NCBI GenBank assembly: GCA_905331475.1
Contig: CAJNYU010002278.1
Coordinates: 1-64,000, forward strand
Length of the DNA: 64,000 bases
Direction: 5' to 3'
From: Rotaria socialis
Taxonomy: Eukaryota; Rotifera; Eurotatoria; Philodinida; Philodinidae
The notes under the pieces: model-generated
Database searches by the model: none
The model's input: only the letters and a program-made list of their open reading frames with translations
Told to the model about the DNA's origin: nothing
Translations under genes and position numbers: made by a program
In this document: positions 1 to 13,555 of the stretch, one piece after another
Layout: the number at the start of each line of letters is the position of its first letter
How positions within the stretch are numbered: the stretch's first letter is position 1

Positions 1-659
1 AGTGGAGGTAGGCGGGTGGAAGAGGTAAATATCATATCAATATTTCAGATGATTAATAATTACATATATATATATATATATAAAGTTATCTTGTTCTAAG
101 AAGGGACCATCATAGCAATCTATAATAGCTAGAATGAAATATATGATTGAATCAGTTGTATAGAGCTCTAGTATCATTTAATGTATTACAAAGCTTTTTA
201 TTCGCCTGTAAATCAATCCATGCTGTTGCATGAAAGTAACTACATTGGCGACATCTTTCTTCAGTAACGAACCTTATATTGTATACATCAGTACGTTTGT
301 TAAAGAAAAACTTATATTAAAATTTAATACTTTCTAAAATATTAAATAATTACAAGACAACATACATAGTACTATCATGAATCAGTAATTAACATAACTA
401 TTTTGTTACACTTCAATTAAACATATAGTTGCATGAATACACAGTAGCTAGTAGAAAGCTTTAAATTCTATATCCCCCTTACATTTTAGATAGCTGGGGG
501 AGAATGGGTGGAATCTAATACCAACCACATCAACTGTGCATTGATGATCCATCGCCTTATTAACAACAACAGAAGTATCAGCCGAGACTTTGAGAACTCT
601 GCATTACTTACTAGCACTAGTTTCTCAGATGATAGAACCTACGGATGGCGTGTTGAATG

Positions 660-960
660 CCTGACCTTGGATGCCATGAGCCATAACTGAGATGCTGGAT
701 ATCCAAATTGGGTTGCCAGAAGTCTTACCTAGGGTGCTACAAACCTTACCTGAGATGGCAGAGGTCCTACTTTGTATGCTGCAAGTCCGATGTGGAATGT
801 CAGAAGTCTCGCCTTGGATGCTGAAAACCTTTCATCGGATGCCAGAATCGTTACAGAGTATGCTGGAAAGCGAAGTAGGATGTCAGAGGTCTTAACTAGG
901 GTTTTGGAACGCTTATCTGGAACGCTAGAGATATGTCAGAAGAATCATCTTGGATGCTAA
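660..960. repeat. Degenerate 42-bp minisatellite, about six to seven copies
   Basis: Successive units start with (a/g)tgctg or a variant and carry a gatg(c/t)cagaa-like core about 20 bases later. Three consecutive units measure exactly 42 bases. Because 42 is a multiple of three, two reading frames stay open across the array, which explains the short predicted peptides rich in Met, Leu and Glu. Copies are diverged, so the array is old. Nothing suggests it is translated. Confidence 0.7.
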
Positions 961-1147
961 TACCGTAGATAATGTTTTCGAAAATTCATATCAAATCAAA
1001 CAATAGCACTGAAAAGCAAAACAGATGTTAAAAGGAGCTGTCTGTAACTAAAAGCATTTAAAAAGAAACAAAAAGAAATTAAAATAAAATAATACCAAAT
1101 TAAACAAAAACGAAATGTATTTTAGAGTCCGATATTATTTATATTTT

Positions 1148-1206
1148 GAGGGTGAGTGTGGGTGTGAGTAACTCTTGTCTCTATCCACACCCACACCCAC
1201 ACCCTC
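1148..1206. repeat. Imperfect GT/CA-rich hairpin
   Basis: A gagggtgagtgtgggtgtgag arm (written here in two parts: gagggtgag and tgtgggtgtgag) faces a cacaccc-repeat arm ending in accctc, with about 17 bases between. The arms pair with one mismatch and a two-base bulge. It may be a chance product of facing (GTGGGT)n and (CCCACA)n tracts. Confidence 0.5.
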
Positions 1207-1618
1207 TTAGAACTTGGTGTCATTTTAAGGACTGCCCGTAGTCTTATCCCTTCGATGAAGAAAAAGATTCATTCAGTAAAGATTGACTGAACGTGATTTT
1301 ATTGTTCTAATGGGAAAATATCGAATAAATCTAGGCACAGACACAACTCATAGTGAACATTATAGCAAAAATGAATTCATGTGAGTTTATAAGAAGGTTA
1401 TAATGAAATGTTGTGTGCTCTATTCAAACTGCATCTGTGTATTGAACTTCAGAATCTACTAATAAAAGTGATCTCGTGCCGCATATTATACATTACTCTA
1501 TATCAGCGTTTCGAGATTTGAGATTCATATCGATAAATAAAATCATTTGGCGCTTTGATAGATTCATTCAATGAATGATCTAGTAAATGACTAAACTAAT
1601 TGCAGATCAATTATCTGA

Positions 1619-4600
1619 ATGTATGAATATTACCAATGCGATATTTTAGAGACCAATGCTGATTATGAAATCACAGATAAAATTATTGGCCGTCTATTAT
1701 CTGATATTCATTGTATATCAATTAAATTACCACCAGTAGTTGAAATGCAACTTCGAAATAGTCGACTTCTTCAAGATATGATTCATAATTACAGACATCA
1801 TGAACGATATTTAAATTTATTAAAGAAAAAAATGTCATCTGCAATAAAATCAATAGACGACGAAGAAGAAGATATTCTAATGATTGAAGCTAAATCATTA
1901 TGCCACATGGAATCAAATGATACATATGATTCGTCATCAGTTATGATTCCAGAAAATCAAGCAAGTCTGACAAAATCAATGAAAAGAATTCATCAACAGC
2001 ATGAAAATCAATCTCATAAAGTATGCATCTGAGAGATTTTAATATACATATGTAGTTGATACTATAGCATTTTGGATAGAACACCAACCCATTACTCGAT
2101 AAAATAAAAGCTCTACTGAAATTTATAATCCATGAAGAAGTTACTTACGAATATTTACAAAATGAAATAAAAATAACTAATGAGCAAAATCAGTCAAAAC
2201 AATTAAGAACAAAAAGAAAAAAGAAAAATCGAACAATTCAAATACTACCCTACGAAAATACATATAACGAATTTTATTATCCCGATCATTTTATATCAAT
2301 CGAACAAACAATGATCGACAAAATTGTGAATGGTGTACAAGCAATGGCAACATCATTGACTAATAGAGTAACTAAAAGAAGAACAGATTTTCTTCATATC
2401 CAAAACCTAAAAACAATACTTCTAGAAAGATATTGAAAATGTTTTAAATGGTATTGTCATGCTAGCTGATCAATCGACATCTCCAGCCGATGAACTCATG
2501 AGTACCATACAAAGTAAAAACAGCATTTGCAAAAATCCTTTAAACGACCATTTTATTTTTTTCTAGAACGTACTCTGGCAGAAAAGCAAGGCTACACAAA
2601 TAATCGCGAACGACTTCGAGTTCGTATGGCATTAGACTTAATTTTAGTTGATAATCGTTTAACTGGCAAAAGTACAGGTGGCCCACCAGAATCAATTATT
2701 TTATCTCGCATGATTCAGAAAATCTCGCTCTGTACGCAAACAAGAACTCTGTGTTCGTATGGTGATGTGATTACAATAATAAATGATTCTAATTATCATC
2801 AAATACGTTTACGTACATGTACAAGAATGTCTTTATCGTCGGATGAATTTATTGAAATTCTCGGTGAGATGTATCATACGTCGTATGATACAATTGAAAG
2901 CATGAAATACTATTTAGATGCAAATGATATTATTGATCTCGATACAAATCTTATTTATTCATCAATGTTAACAGCAAATCAAATAGACGATATGATTAAA
3001 TATATTGTACGTGAAGATGCTATTAGACAATTATTGAAATTAATTTTTGATCGAGCACGTAATAGTGATAGTTATATGAATAATGAACAAATACAATTTA
3101 AATTAATACTTCCTATGAAATTAAATGAATTATATCAAACAGTTAAGAAATTAAATGCTTTTAGTAAGTAATTCTACGTGATTTCAATATATTTATCTTT
3201 TTAAATAGTGTCTACAAGTCAAGTGATGGCAACGCTTAGAAAACCCTACCTATCACAACTAGAAAAAAGATCAAAAACAAAACCAATCACTGTCAACGAT
3301 CTACGTGCTATAATATCTCAAATATGGTTAACACAGGAGAATACAAATACATTGATAGCAGAAAAAACGATGACGATAGAAACATTATCTCAATTCTATA
3401 TTGATTTTCATGCAATCGAAGATATTGATGATCGTTTAAATAAAGTAGATAAATAAAATAAGCAAACGAAAAAAGATTTATTTTTGCATCTTCTATCTTC
3501 AAATAGATTTGTAAAAAAATTCAACAGCATTTGAATTTACATAGTTGTACAACACGTGTAGTACTTAAAATGATTGCTGAACATTCACATGGCACCATAT
3601 TGAAACCATTCCTCAATGAATTTAATAGAGCTCCTCGTTTTGTATCTATTGTTGATATATTTGATGATTTAATATCATCTGGTTTTATATCAACAACTGA
3701 ACTTCTTGTTTATTCAAGACAAGATATTATTATTAAAAAATCGTCTCTATTGAAACACTTTGAATCTATAGCATTTTTTCACAAACGTGATGCAGATTTA
3801 CTTGCTGAAATAACTTTAATTATGCGTGAAGATGATTTAATTGAATATTTAACACAACGGGCTAAGACAATCAAAGAAACGTATATTAATTCTATATTAA
3901 ATAATGATGAACGTCGAGATTTTATTACAAAAAATCTTATTGAATCTAAAAATAGATTATCATCGTTGTCGATTCATGGTCGGTTTTTAAATAGAAAGAA
4001 AATTTAGTCTTTTATTCATTTTTAGAATTTATTCGTTATTTTAATTTGGATCCAAATTGTGGTAAAATATTCTATTGGATGGGTTTAACAGATGAAAATA
4101 TAGTCAAAACATTAATTGAAATAAAAACGTTCGTCAATGAATATACATTGGACGGAATTTATAACAATTTTCTAATGCGACTTCATGATACATTAGGTTA
4201 GAAAATTCATGAAGATCATTGTAAATCTATGGTCGAATTATAAACGAAGCATTTCTCTATTTCATAGAATCGGATAGCTATTACATATCTCCGGAATATT
4301 TAACAATGAAAAATCTGCATCAAATTATTACTGAACATTTTTGTAAACTTGGATGTTATTTAACTTATAAACAAGCTTCTATTCTTGTTGATTATGCTGA
4401 TCCAGAATATGAACATGAACTTTTATCTTTGATGACCGTACATGATATTATTCCGCGGGAACATTTAAAAAGTCTATTGAAATCCAGTAATCGCGAAGTT
4501 AATTTCGATGATATGTCGTCATTAATTCTTCCCAAACAGCAAGTGTAAGTGTTAATTCCTTATTTACAGCTCCAAAGAAGCATTGTTAACAAATGTATTT

Positions 4601-7600
4601 ATTTAGAATTGAATGCAAAACTCTCGTTGATTCGTTTCGTCAACGTATTAATTATCGACAAAAACGTTTTAAACGTATTGAAAATTTACAAAAATTTCTT
4701 CTGTCATCGATGTTAATCGAACAATTCATCGAAATGCTGTCCATTTTAGGTGTAGAATATTTTACACCTATTGAACTTGATTATCTTGAAGATATTAAAC
4801 TCATTGATATTGGCATACTCGCAATTTTACTGACATTACCATCATATAATTCAAGGTTTCATAATACACGTGATCCCTATCAAAATGATCAACAAACTTC
4901 TAATTGTTAGTTCTTAGATAGATTTCTAAAAAAAAGCAAAGTTCTTATTTCTAGTAACACCGAATTATTTACATACTCTGGATCCAGCTATTGAGAAATA
5001 TTCTATATTTTTAACGACAATTATTATTCGAATTATTTCAAGGAAAGAACGTTTTGAGCAGATCAATGAAATTCTATTATCGAATTCGGATTACTATGTG
5101 TCAACAGAGGAAGTGCTTAAAATTTGTGCAGATGAACAGATATTAACCCATGATAATATTCAACAGATTTGTCACGATATATTTCCCACTATCAAAACAC
5201 TGGACACAAATATTTCAGTAGCAGGATCAGACTTGCAAGATACAAGCAGTACAGCTGTTTGTTACACTCGACATATATCAATGTATACTGATGATTCCGT
5301 TCTTCGAAATAAAATAGAACAAACAGTGATATTAACTATATTTGATTATATTCTTCATTTCAATCATCGTACTACGGTGAATGAACAATTACGACAATTA
5401 TTCTATAGATTTAAACCTGTGGCTTTTTACAAAGCTCAATTAGTAATCGAGAAAGAATTGGCAATGATTAAATTATTATTAAAAATTCGTAAAAAGCAAA
5501 CACCACCATTAAGTATTCATGATCTAAATCGATATCTTGAATCGTATCCAATACCATGTCGATTGTATATTCGCTTTGGTTTCTGTTTGCTGTTGAAAGT
5601 TCTTAATTTAGATTTTTATATTTAGAGATATCGTCAATGAATTACGTCGCATGAAAGTCATTTCACAATCACTTACTAATGAGTACACCATGAATCAATG
5701 TTACGAATTAAAATCTAGCACACCGGAAAGTCAAGCAATTTTTCTTTTTTATATGTTGATTAAATTAATTCAAAAAGAAGGTTATATTGATGAAACTAGT
5801 ATAAGAGAAATTCTCAATCAACATCAAACAAACCAGGAAAATGAAAAGTTTAATATAATTTTCAAACATATCCTTCGCAATGGTTTTCTTACCATTGAAC
5901 AAATAAGTCAATCAGCAAAAGACTTCTTTCTACAAGATGTATGAGTAATTTTGCCTATGAAATCAATCACATATTCTTTCTTTCCATTTAGTATCTTAAT
6001 GAAGGTACACTTAAAGGCCAATCCAATGAATATAAAACAGTTATTCAAGAACAATTCTTAACTAATATCTTTAAACAAAAATCGTTAACAAATGCACAAT
6101 TTGAATTAGCACTGAGCCAAAATATGCGTCGTCGTCAAGTGATACAAACGAATTTATTAGGCGATCAATTAAAACATGCTAGAATAGCAAAAGAAAAAGT
6201 TCAACGAAAAGTTGATCATGTTCTTTTAAAAACCGATGAAAATCCACAACCAAATTCTAAAACAGCATCTCGTTTGACCTATGATCTAAGCATTGAATCC
6301 TCGCCGAATCTACGTTCCCTACGTCATAATTATATCCAAGCAAGAATACCTCGAAATCAATTACATTTACTAGTTGAACAAGGTGGCTGGAGTCGAAATA
6401 TCTATCTTGAATTTAAACGTGAACTTCATATTATCGATTCAGATAATTCATTAGATCTCATACGACATATTACAAATAATATATCATTATTACTGAAAGA
6501 AAATGGTTCCATTGCTGACCAACCATTAATGAAACATTTTCAACAGCATCAAATTTTGTTTCTTGCTGATTTCGAATTATTGCTTATTCGTTATGGTATG
6601 GTTGCATTAGAAGATCTTATAGATTTGCTGACTGTTAGTAAATTAGCAAAAGTGAATGAAATTAAATATTATGCAAAACCAATATTTTGCCTTAATGTAA
6701 ATATTCACTTAGATAAACTCTTGTTTTCCCGATTGTGAGATCCACTTCAGAAATATTCTCATATAAGCAAATTTGATTTAGGTGAACATATTCAAAGAGA
6801 TTTCTAAATCCGAAGAAAATGGTTTAGTGAAGAAATTTCATGTGCAAAATAATCTAGAAAATAAATTATGTATAAACCCAGTTGATCTTTCTCAATTACT
6901 CAACCATGTTCTTAAACTCGATCGTCTCAAACGTATCATTGGCATGACGGCAACAATTAGAAGTTATCTACGTTTACATCCAATAAATACATTCAATGCT
7001 CTCAATGCATTACAACTTGAATGCAAGTGTAATCGGTTCATTGGCGAAAATTAAACTATTGCATTTTTTTGCTAGTTGATTTTAGTCATGATGATATGAA
7101 ATTTTTACGTGATTTAAGACTTCTCAATGATATATGGTATAAACGATATTTGTTATCGCAAAAGAATGAAACAGATCCAAGAGATACAGAAACAGCGGAA
7201 GAAGAACAAAATCAATTCAAATTTCAATCTCCAAATGATGAAGAATTCGATCTAGATTCATTTAATGAAGTATTCGATACTAGTGAACAACGGAAACAAT
7301 CGTATTTGTAAAAAAAACGAATCCTTGTCTCTTCGATTTTTTTAATGGTACTCTATTTTTATAGAGAAAAACTCAAGAAACAAAAACTTCAAATTGATTC
7401 ATTCAAATCCAAAACATCTATTGATGAAGATTATCTTCAATTGCTCACTGATCTAGATGACCTTCAACAACAAGGCATAAATAAAGACCAACCACGACTA
7501 ATAGAGCAGTTCTTTCCCGATGCTTCCATTCTTGGTCCTGAACGACTTGTACCTTATGTTTCTGATCATCAAAACCGAGCTTTTATAGAATTAGACTTTG

Positions 7601-10600
7601 CTCAAGAGCAAAACATTGAAGATTATTACAAACAACAACTCGATAATAACCAAGACGAAAAAAAAGATATTAAACAACAAACAAATCAATATTCGAATAT
7701 GATTGAAAAACAGTTGCTTTCGGTCAACAGTCCGGAAGATCCATTATTTCACGAAATAGAGAAATTTCACACTGATGAAAGTCAATCTTTAGAACGGTCA
7801 TCTCTCGGAAAAAACTTCACGCCAGATTCGATTCACACAAACATTCAATCATCAATAACACATGATAATAATGTGCAAGACATCGCCGAGCTTCATCCAG
7901 CATCAGCACGTGAACGTGTAGAATCAAAACCAATTATCTCGAATACTACTGAAGATCTTCAACTTATTTCCCTTGAATTGTAAATTCTTTCTTTTTCGTC
8001 AATTAAAAAAAACTCTCTTTCATTTTTCTATGTAAACATAGATTCCAACAAATGACAGAAAACGAACAGATTTCATTAAAACGAAATATCGAACTTCGTA
8101 AATTATTTTTTCGATTTTCTTTTTTCGATTCTGATTTTTTGTTTCAGTTCGTCTCAATGTGAATCAATGGCTTCAATATAACAAACAAATATCGGATGCT
8201 ATTCGAAACAACGATAATAATTATGAACTATTGACCAATCAATTGATCGATTATTTTCATAATGAATTAGATTTATTTCATAGAAATGATTTAAATAATT
8301 CAAAATTTAGAAATATTTTTCAACATCGAATTCAACATATAGAAGATCTCTTAGACGAGAAAAAAAATCATCGAGACCTATTCAAATATGTACATCATCA
8401 AATCTTAAATATTGACTCTGAAATTAGTAACGATTTAATTGAACAATTCAATAAATATAAAAATGATTTTAATGAAATTCAAAAACAAGAATATTTCAGC
8501 ATTCAACCTATATGGGCAACAGATCTTGAATTAACAATTCGAACACTCGATATGGATTTACAATTTATAGAACAAATTCTCAATGGTAAAACATTAACCG
8601 AGATTATTCCCGATAGACCATCGATGATAATAAAAACATCTGGGCAATCTATGCAACCAATGCAATCAGAAATTTATAAAGATTTAACATTGCTTCGAGA
8701 TAATTTATTAACAATTGAAACGAACATGAAAAATCGCCAAACAACAATTAATGAAGAAATAATACCACAAGATTTACTGAAAGTAGATCTAGTAAGTCAT
8801 TATATCTTCTATTCGACGTAAGAATAGAATCTTCTTTAATTGAATATTTTTAGTCGGACCGTCTTCAAGTTATTAAAAATGAACATATAGTACAGAAAAC
8901 AAACAAAGACAAACTACAAAGTATAAAATTGAACATAGACAAAGTGGCTGGCCTTGATTCTGAAAAGCTCGAATTCATTGAGAAATTAGAAGAAATTCAT
9001 CATGCATTAAATATTGAATCGAATGAAATTCAGAAGAACTTATCAAACATAACAACTGCTCGTTACTATTCTAATCATCTGAATTTTCCATTTAATGTTA
9101 AACTAAAATATCTTCCAGTTGATGATTCAGGGAATTTAATGGAACAACTTTTATGTCTTGTCGACGAACAAAACATGCCTATTTCAGACAAACTCAGCCT
9201 GATGAGATTACAGATTGAATCCGATCGTTTTCATATTTCAAATGATAAACATGAATTGACAATTGTCGATAAAAACGAAATACCATTATGTGAACCGATT
9301 ACTTTTAAACAATTGACATTGGAATCGATTGAATTCGAATATATTGATAATAATCGACAAGTTGTTCAAATGATTGAAGCATCATCACGCCATCCAATCA
9401 ATAGATCTCTAAGACTAAATACAAAAGCAGTTGCCTTTGATAAATTACCAGCAAGTAAGTTTTGAAAACCTGTTTCCGGTATGCGAGCAGTTGTGTAGAA
9501 AAACTCGTTTACGAATACTTTTATTCAACTAAATCAATGAGAATCTTTTCAGGACAAGCATTATTTGTTGTCGATAATAATGATCAATTAGTGCTATCGA
9601 AACCAATTCAACTGCTAGAGCATATTTCTTCATCATTGGATATTTCCGACTGTAATCTTGTTACTTATTTATACGACGAAAAAACTGATGAAAACAGCTT
9701 AATTCCATCTGAACAATATCAAATTACTATGCAACAAGCAGAATTTATAACGAAAAAAATTCTAACATATATCGCCGATAAAGAGAAAACAATTGTATCT
9801 GAACCTATCGAACTATCTGATACTGGAATAGAAATAAGACATGCAATTGAAACCAAAATATCGAATAGATTAGATTTGTTTGCAAGAAAACGTAATGAAT
9901 TATTCAATAATTTGAAAGCATCTGAAAATAAAAATGAACTTTTAAAAACTATTTCCGATGAATATGAATTTATGAATGCTTATATAGAAGATCGTTTTGA
10001 TAAATTAAATATCGACGAGAAAATTATTGAACTTATTGTACCTATCCTAGGTGAACTGAGATGCTTTGCATATATTAATTTTATTTATTGTTTGACTCTC
10101 TAGACAAAGAACATGATGATCTATCAATAGATGAAACTGATTATAAACGTGAACAATCGAATATGGATCATCTTCTTCAGTCAATGAAAACATTTTTAGA
10201 ATTAGATGAAAAATTACTTGAATATCGGAAAACTCCAACTATCGACCCAACAGAAATGCAAAAGCTTGAAAATGATCTTATGCATGAAATAACTAAAATA
10301 TCTATTGAACTTAATGATCCATTCATAACGGCACAAGTTGAAAATCTAACACAAAATAATCAACTTATTGATGAACTTCGACCTATTGTTCTTACAGGTT
10401 AACTTTTATTTTTCTAATTATAAATGATCGACTGATTTACGTCGTATTCCTAGGCATTAAAAATCGAGCAAAACTAATTCAGGAAAAGTTTGAAAGTCTA
10501 TTAATTAATATTCAGAACAAATCTGATAAATTAAAAGAATTGCAACAAGTACGATTTGAATACACACAATTTTTAAATACGCGAATTAACGAAGAAATTG

Positions 10601-13337
10601 AACGTGAAAAGAATACAGAAAGTTTGTACGACAAAATTGAACGAATGCAATATGATCTGCATCAAAAAATGGGTAAGTCCTTAGATCGCACACTCGATTT
10701 ATGAAATTATGTTTTTCTTGTATCCTATTAATAGCTGATTCATTGGAAACAATAAAAATTGAAGATCTTCATAAAGAAATAAGACACACGTACAACATAA
10801 ATCAAATGCCAATGCCTAATTATTTGAAAACGAAAAATGAAAAATTAATTTATATGTTTAATTTTATTCTTCGATTTCTTCAGAATAAATTGAATATGAT
10901 TGAACAATATAGAAAGGAGCTATTCGATGAATTGGAACAATTTCAGACGAAATCTAGTGATAAGGAAAACTTTTATTCGCAACAGTCAATCTTTATTCAA
11001 AATCAACTAAAAATAAATAATCATAAGAAATTATCAAAATTTATAAAAAAATTCAAAATTTTATTAAATAAAATAGAAACAATTAATGTAAAAAATTTAC
11101 AATATGATTTTCTCTATTCAAAATTTGATCGGTTATATGAAATACTAGTGAATAAGTATCTTATTAATCTTCCAGCGAAAACAAATATTCGCTCGATTCG
11201 CGATATATTAAGTACGAATCGGAAAACACTGAAGAAAGATTTGCAAGAATTCGATACAACAAAAAATGAATTATTGCGAAAACTGAATGTTTTAAAAAAG
11301 AAAGAAGAATTAAAGCAACGTTCAAGAATAAAGTCGATCAGTCAAGTAAATACCATCACTGCATTGGTCACGATGGGCGGAGGAGTGGCGCGTTAGCGAC
11401 GGCTTCCCTAATTTTGGAGAATTGAACAAACACGATCAATGTTTTAAGACTTTCGATTTTTCTTTCTATTTCAGGAATCTCAGTTGAGCTCATTAAATGC
11501 CTATGTACAGCAATCGAAAATCGAGCCATTAAATATTCATCACGAATTTTATGCAATGAAAATCCAACAAATTAGCAATGATCTAGATTCTACGCTCGAT
11601 ATCAAAACGTACCATCACTTGGAGATCTATCAACAGTTTTTAGATCAACAAAAAGTCGACAATGAGAGGAAATTAAAATATATTGAAGATGAAATCGCCA
11701 CTGCTCGACAATATTCACTATTTGATAGTCTTGCTCGTGAACAAATGGAAGATCTTGTACGACAGCAAAATAGACATATACAAAATGATGAATTAATTGT
11801 TAAACTGCAAAAGATTATAAATGAACTAGTCCATCATTTTCAATCAATAGTTATTTTAAATCCAGAACAAGACAACAACTACGACCTTATCAAACAATTC
11901 AAACAGAAAGGTTTGCAAGACATGCCATCGCCTACGATTAGCTGCCAGAGAGCTCTTTCTATTGTTTCATTTAGCCATAGACGCCATCATTCAATCTGTT
12001 CAATATGAACGTTTTATTAAACATATACCTTCTAATTTATTATTACTACATGGCCTACATTCTGACCAAGAAGTATTACCTTCAATAATACCATGTTCAA
12101 CGAAGTTATTTAAATTAGAAACAAAAACATCCATTGAACAAGAACCGCAATTCGAAAGGAATCATTTTCAAACAGATTTTATTCAGCAGATTTCATCATC
12201 ATTTGATCCTATCGACTCAAAAATACAAATTTTACAAACAGAAATCAATTTTCTAGAGAAAAAATACTATGAATCTATTGTTGTCGGTGATTTTACTCGA
12301 CAATTAGCTGTTGAACAAGCTTTAGCAGTCAAATTGCAAATAATGGAACCTCTTCAAGAAAAATCTACAAGTTCAATAATATCGGTGATAATCAACGAAA
12401 ATCTTCGGGGCACAAAACAGTTTAGTGAAAAAAAAGACCAGGCAAAACTTTCTAAACTTCAACTTGATTCATCATCTTCAACTCATTTCGACAAATATCA
12501 AAACAAAATTATCGATCTAAAGATAGCTGATTCTTTCGAAGATTACCATCAATTAGGCATGTTTTTCTTTTCTTTTTAAATATGCTTAACAGTTTATATT
12601 GATTTAGAAAAATCGCGTCAACAACAAATTCATCGAAAAATCCAAGTCAATCTTCGCCAGCATCTACCTGAAATACAACAAGAAGGTTCATTAGTTCAGT
12701 CATCAAAGGGAGAAAAGCATCATGATGCTCATATTCAAATCCTACCAATAGCTCCACCAGAGGCTATTATTGAGGAACGAAAAAATGTTTCAGATCAAAT
12801 CACAATTACACCTGCTGTCAGCAAACTACTACTACAGATTGATTCAAAAAAGCAAGCTAATCTCTCGTTAGTAATTTCTAATGCAAAAGAACAAAATGAA
12901 CAACTGCAAAAGCAAACATCGGACTTGGTAGATACACAACTTCCACCAGTGAGTTCAAAGCATAATTGGTTGTTCTACAGATAATTTGATATTTCTAGAA
13001 AATTCCCATGCCGATGGAACAAGGCGTAACCATTGAGCACGATGAAGAATATAACACAGTTGATGCTATACATAAAATTCGTATACCTAGTCAAAGTCGT
13101 TTCCAATCAAATTCTATTGAAAACTTGAATAGTTCTTTATATCCTATCAACGTTGATGCTTCACCGTCACCATTATTAACAGTAGTTGGAAATGTTCAGA
13201 AGTATTCAATTACGGAGAAAAAATCTAAATATCGACAAACTGCTACATCAACACAACGACCTATTGCTCAAACGCAACGACAATATGGAGAAGTCTATGT
13301 TCGACAACGAGTAAATTCTAGCGTACTAACCAGTTAG
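1619..13337 (+). CDS. Very large multi-exon protein, unrecognised (about 3,400 residues)
   Basis: About 26 exons are joined by short introns of 45-130 bases with GT-AG ends and matching phases; examples are 2023-2070, 2366-2423, 2512-2566, 9453-9552 and 11347-11475. I recognise no family. The part encoded up to about 7,300 is a chain of short amphipathic helices rich in Ile, Leu, Asp and Asn, with turns such as SSGFISTTEL and LRNGFLTIEQ. These recall degenerate helical or EF-hand-like repeats but lack a canonical calcium loop. From about 8,150 to 12,550 the sequence is Lys/Glu/Gln/Asn-rich with heptad-like spacing, suggesting coiled coil. No signal peptide or membrane segment is visible. The chosen ATG follows an in-frame stop and an acceptor-like site, so an upstream UTR intron is likely. 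The end is TAG at 13335, but a splice from 13322 to 13547 would fuse it in frame to the next unit. A cytoskeletal or scaffold role is only a guess. Confidence 0.7.
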
Positions 13338-13555
13338 CAATTTTCCTTTTATGAACTCCATATTAGCAAAAGTTTACCCATTATCTATTGGTTGAGATTC
13401 TTGTGCTGTAAAAGCAGTTCACAGTCTATGAGTAGATATACTTCAAGACTCGCAGAGAATTCGTCCAATCGATTATTTTCACCCTATGTTGAATCTAGAT
13501 GTCTTGAATACTTCTGTCTGTTTAAAAATATCATAATTATTGATAGTTTGTTGAT

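Larger units (their letters stand above)
1..1618. other. Intergenic, AT-rich, with a short TA run and a minisatellite
   Basis: There is no convincing gene here. A TA dinucleotide run lies near 65-82. Short open frames at 508-960 fall in or beside the 42-bp minisatellite listed separately and are explained by it. A hairpin of GT/CA-rich arms lies at 1148-1206. An acceptor-like pyrimidine tract ending in cag at about 1597-1604 precedes the first ATG of the large gene at 1619, so the far right of this stretch may hold a 5' UTR intron. Confidence 0.6.
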
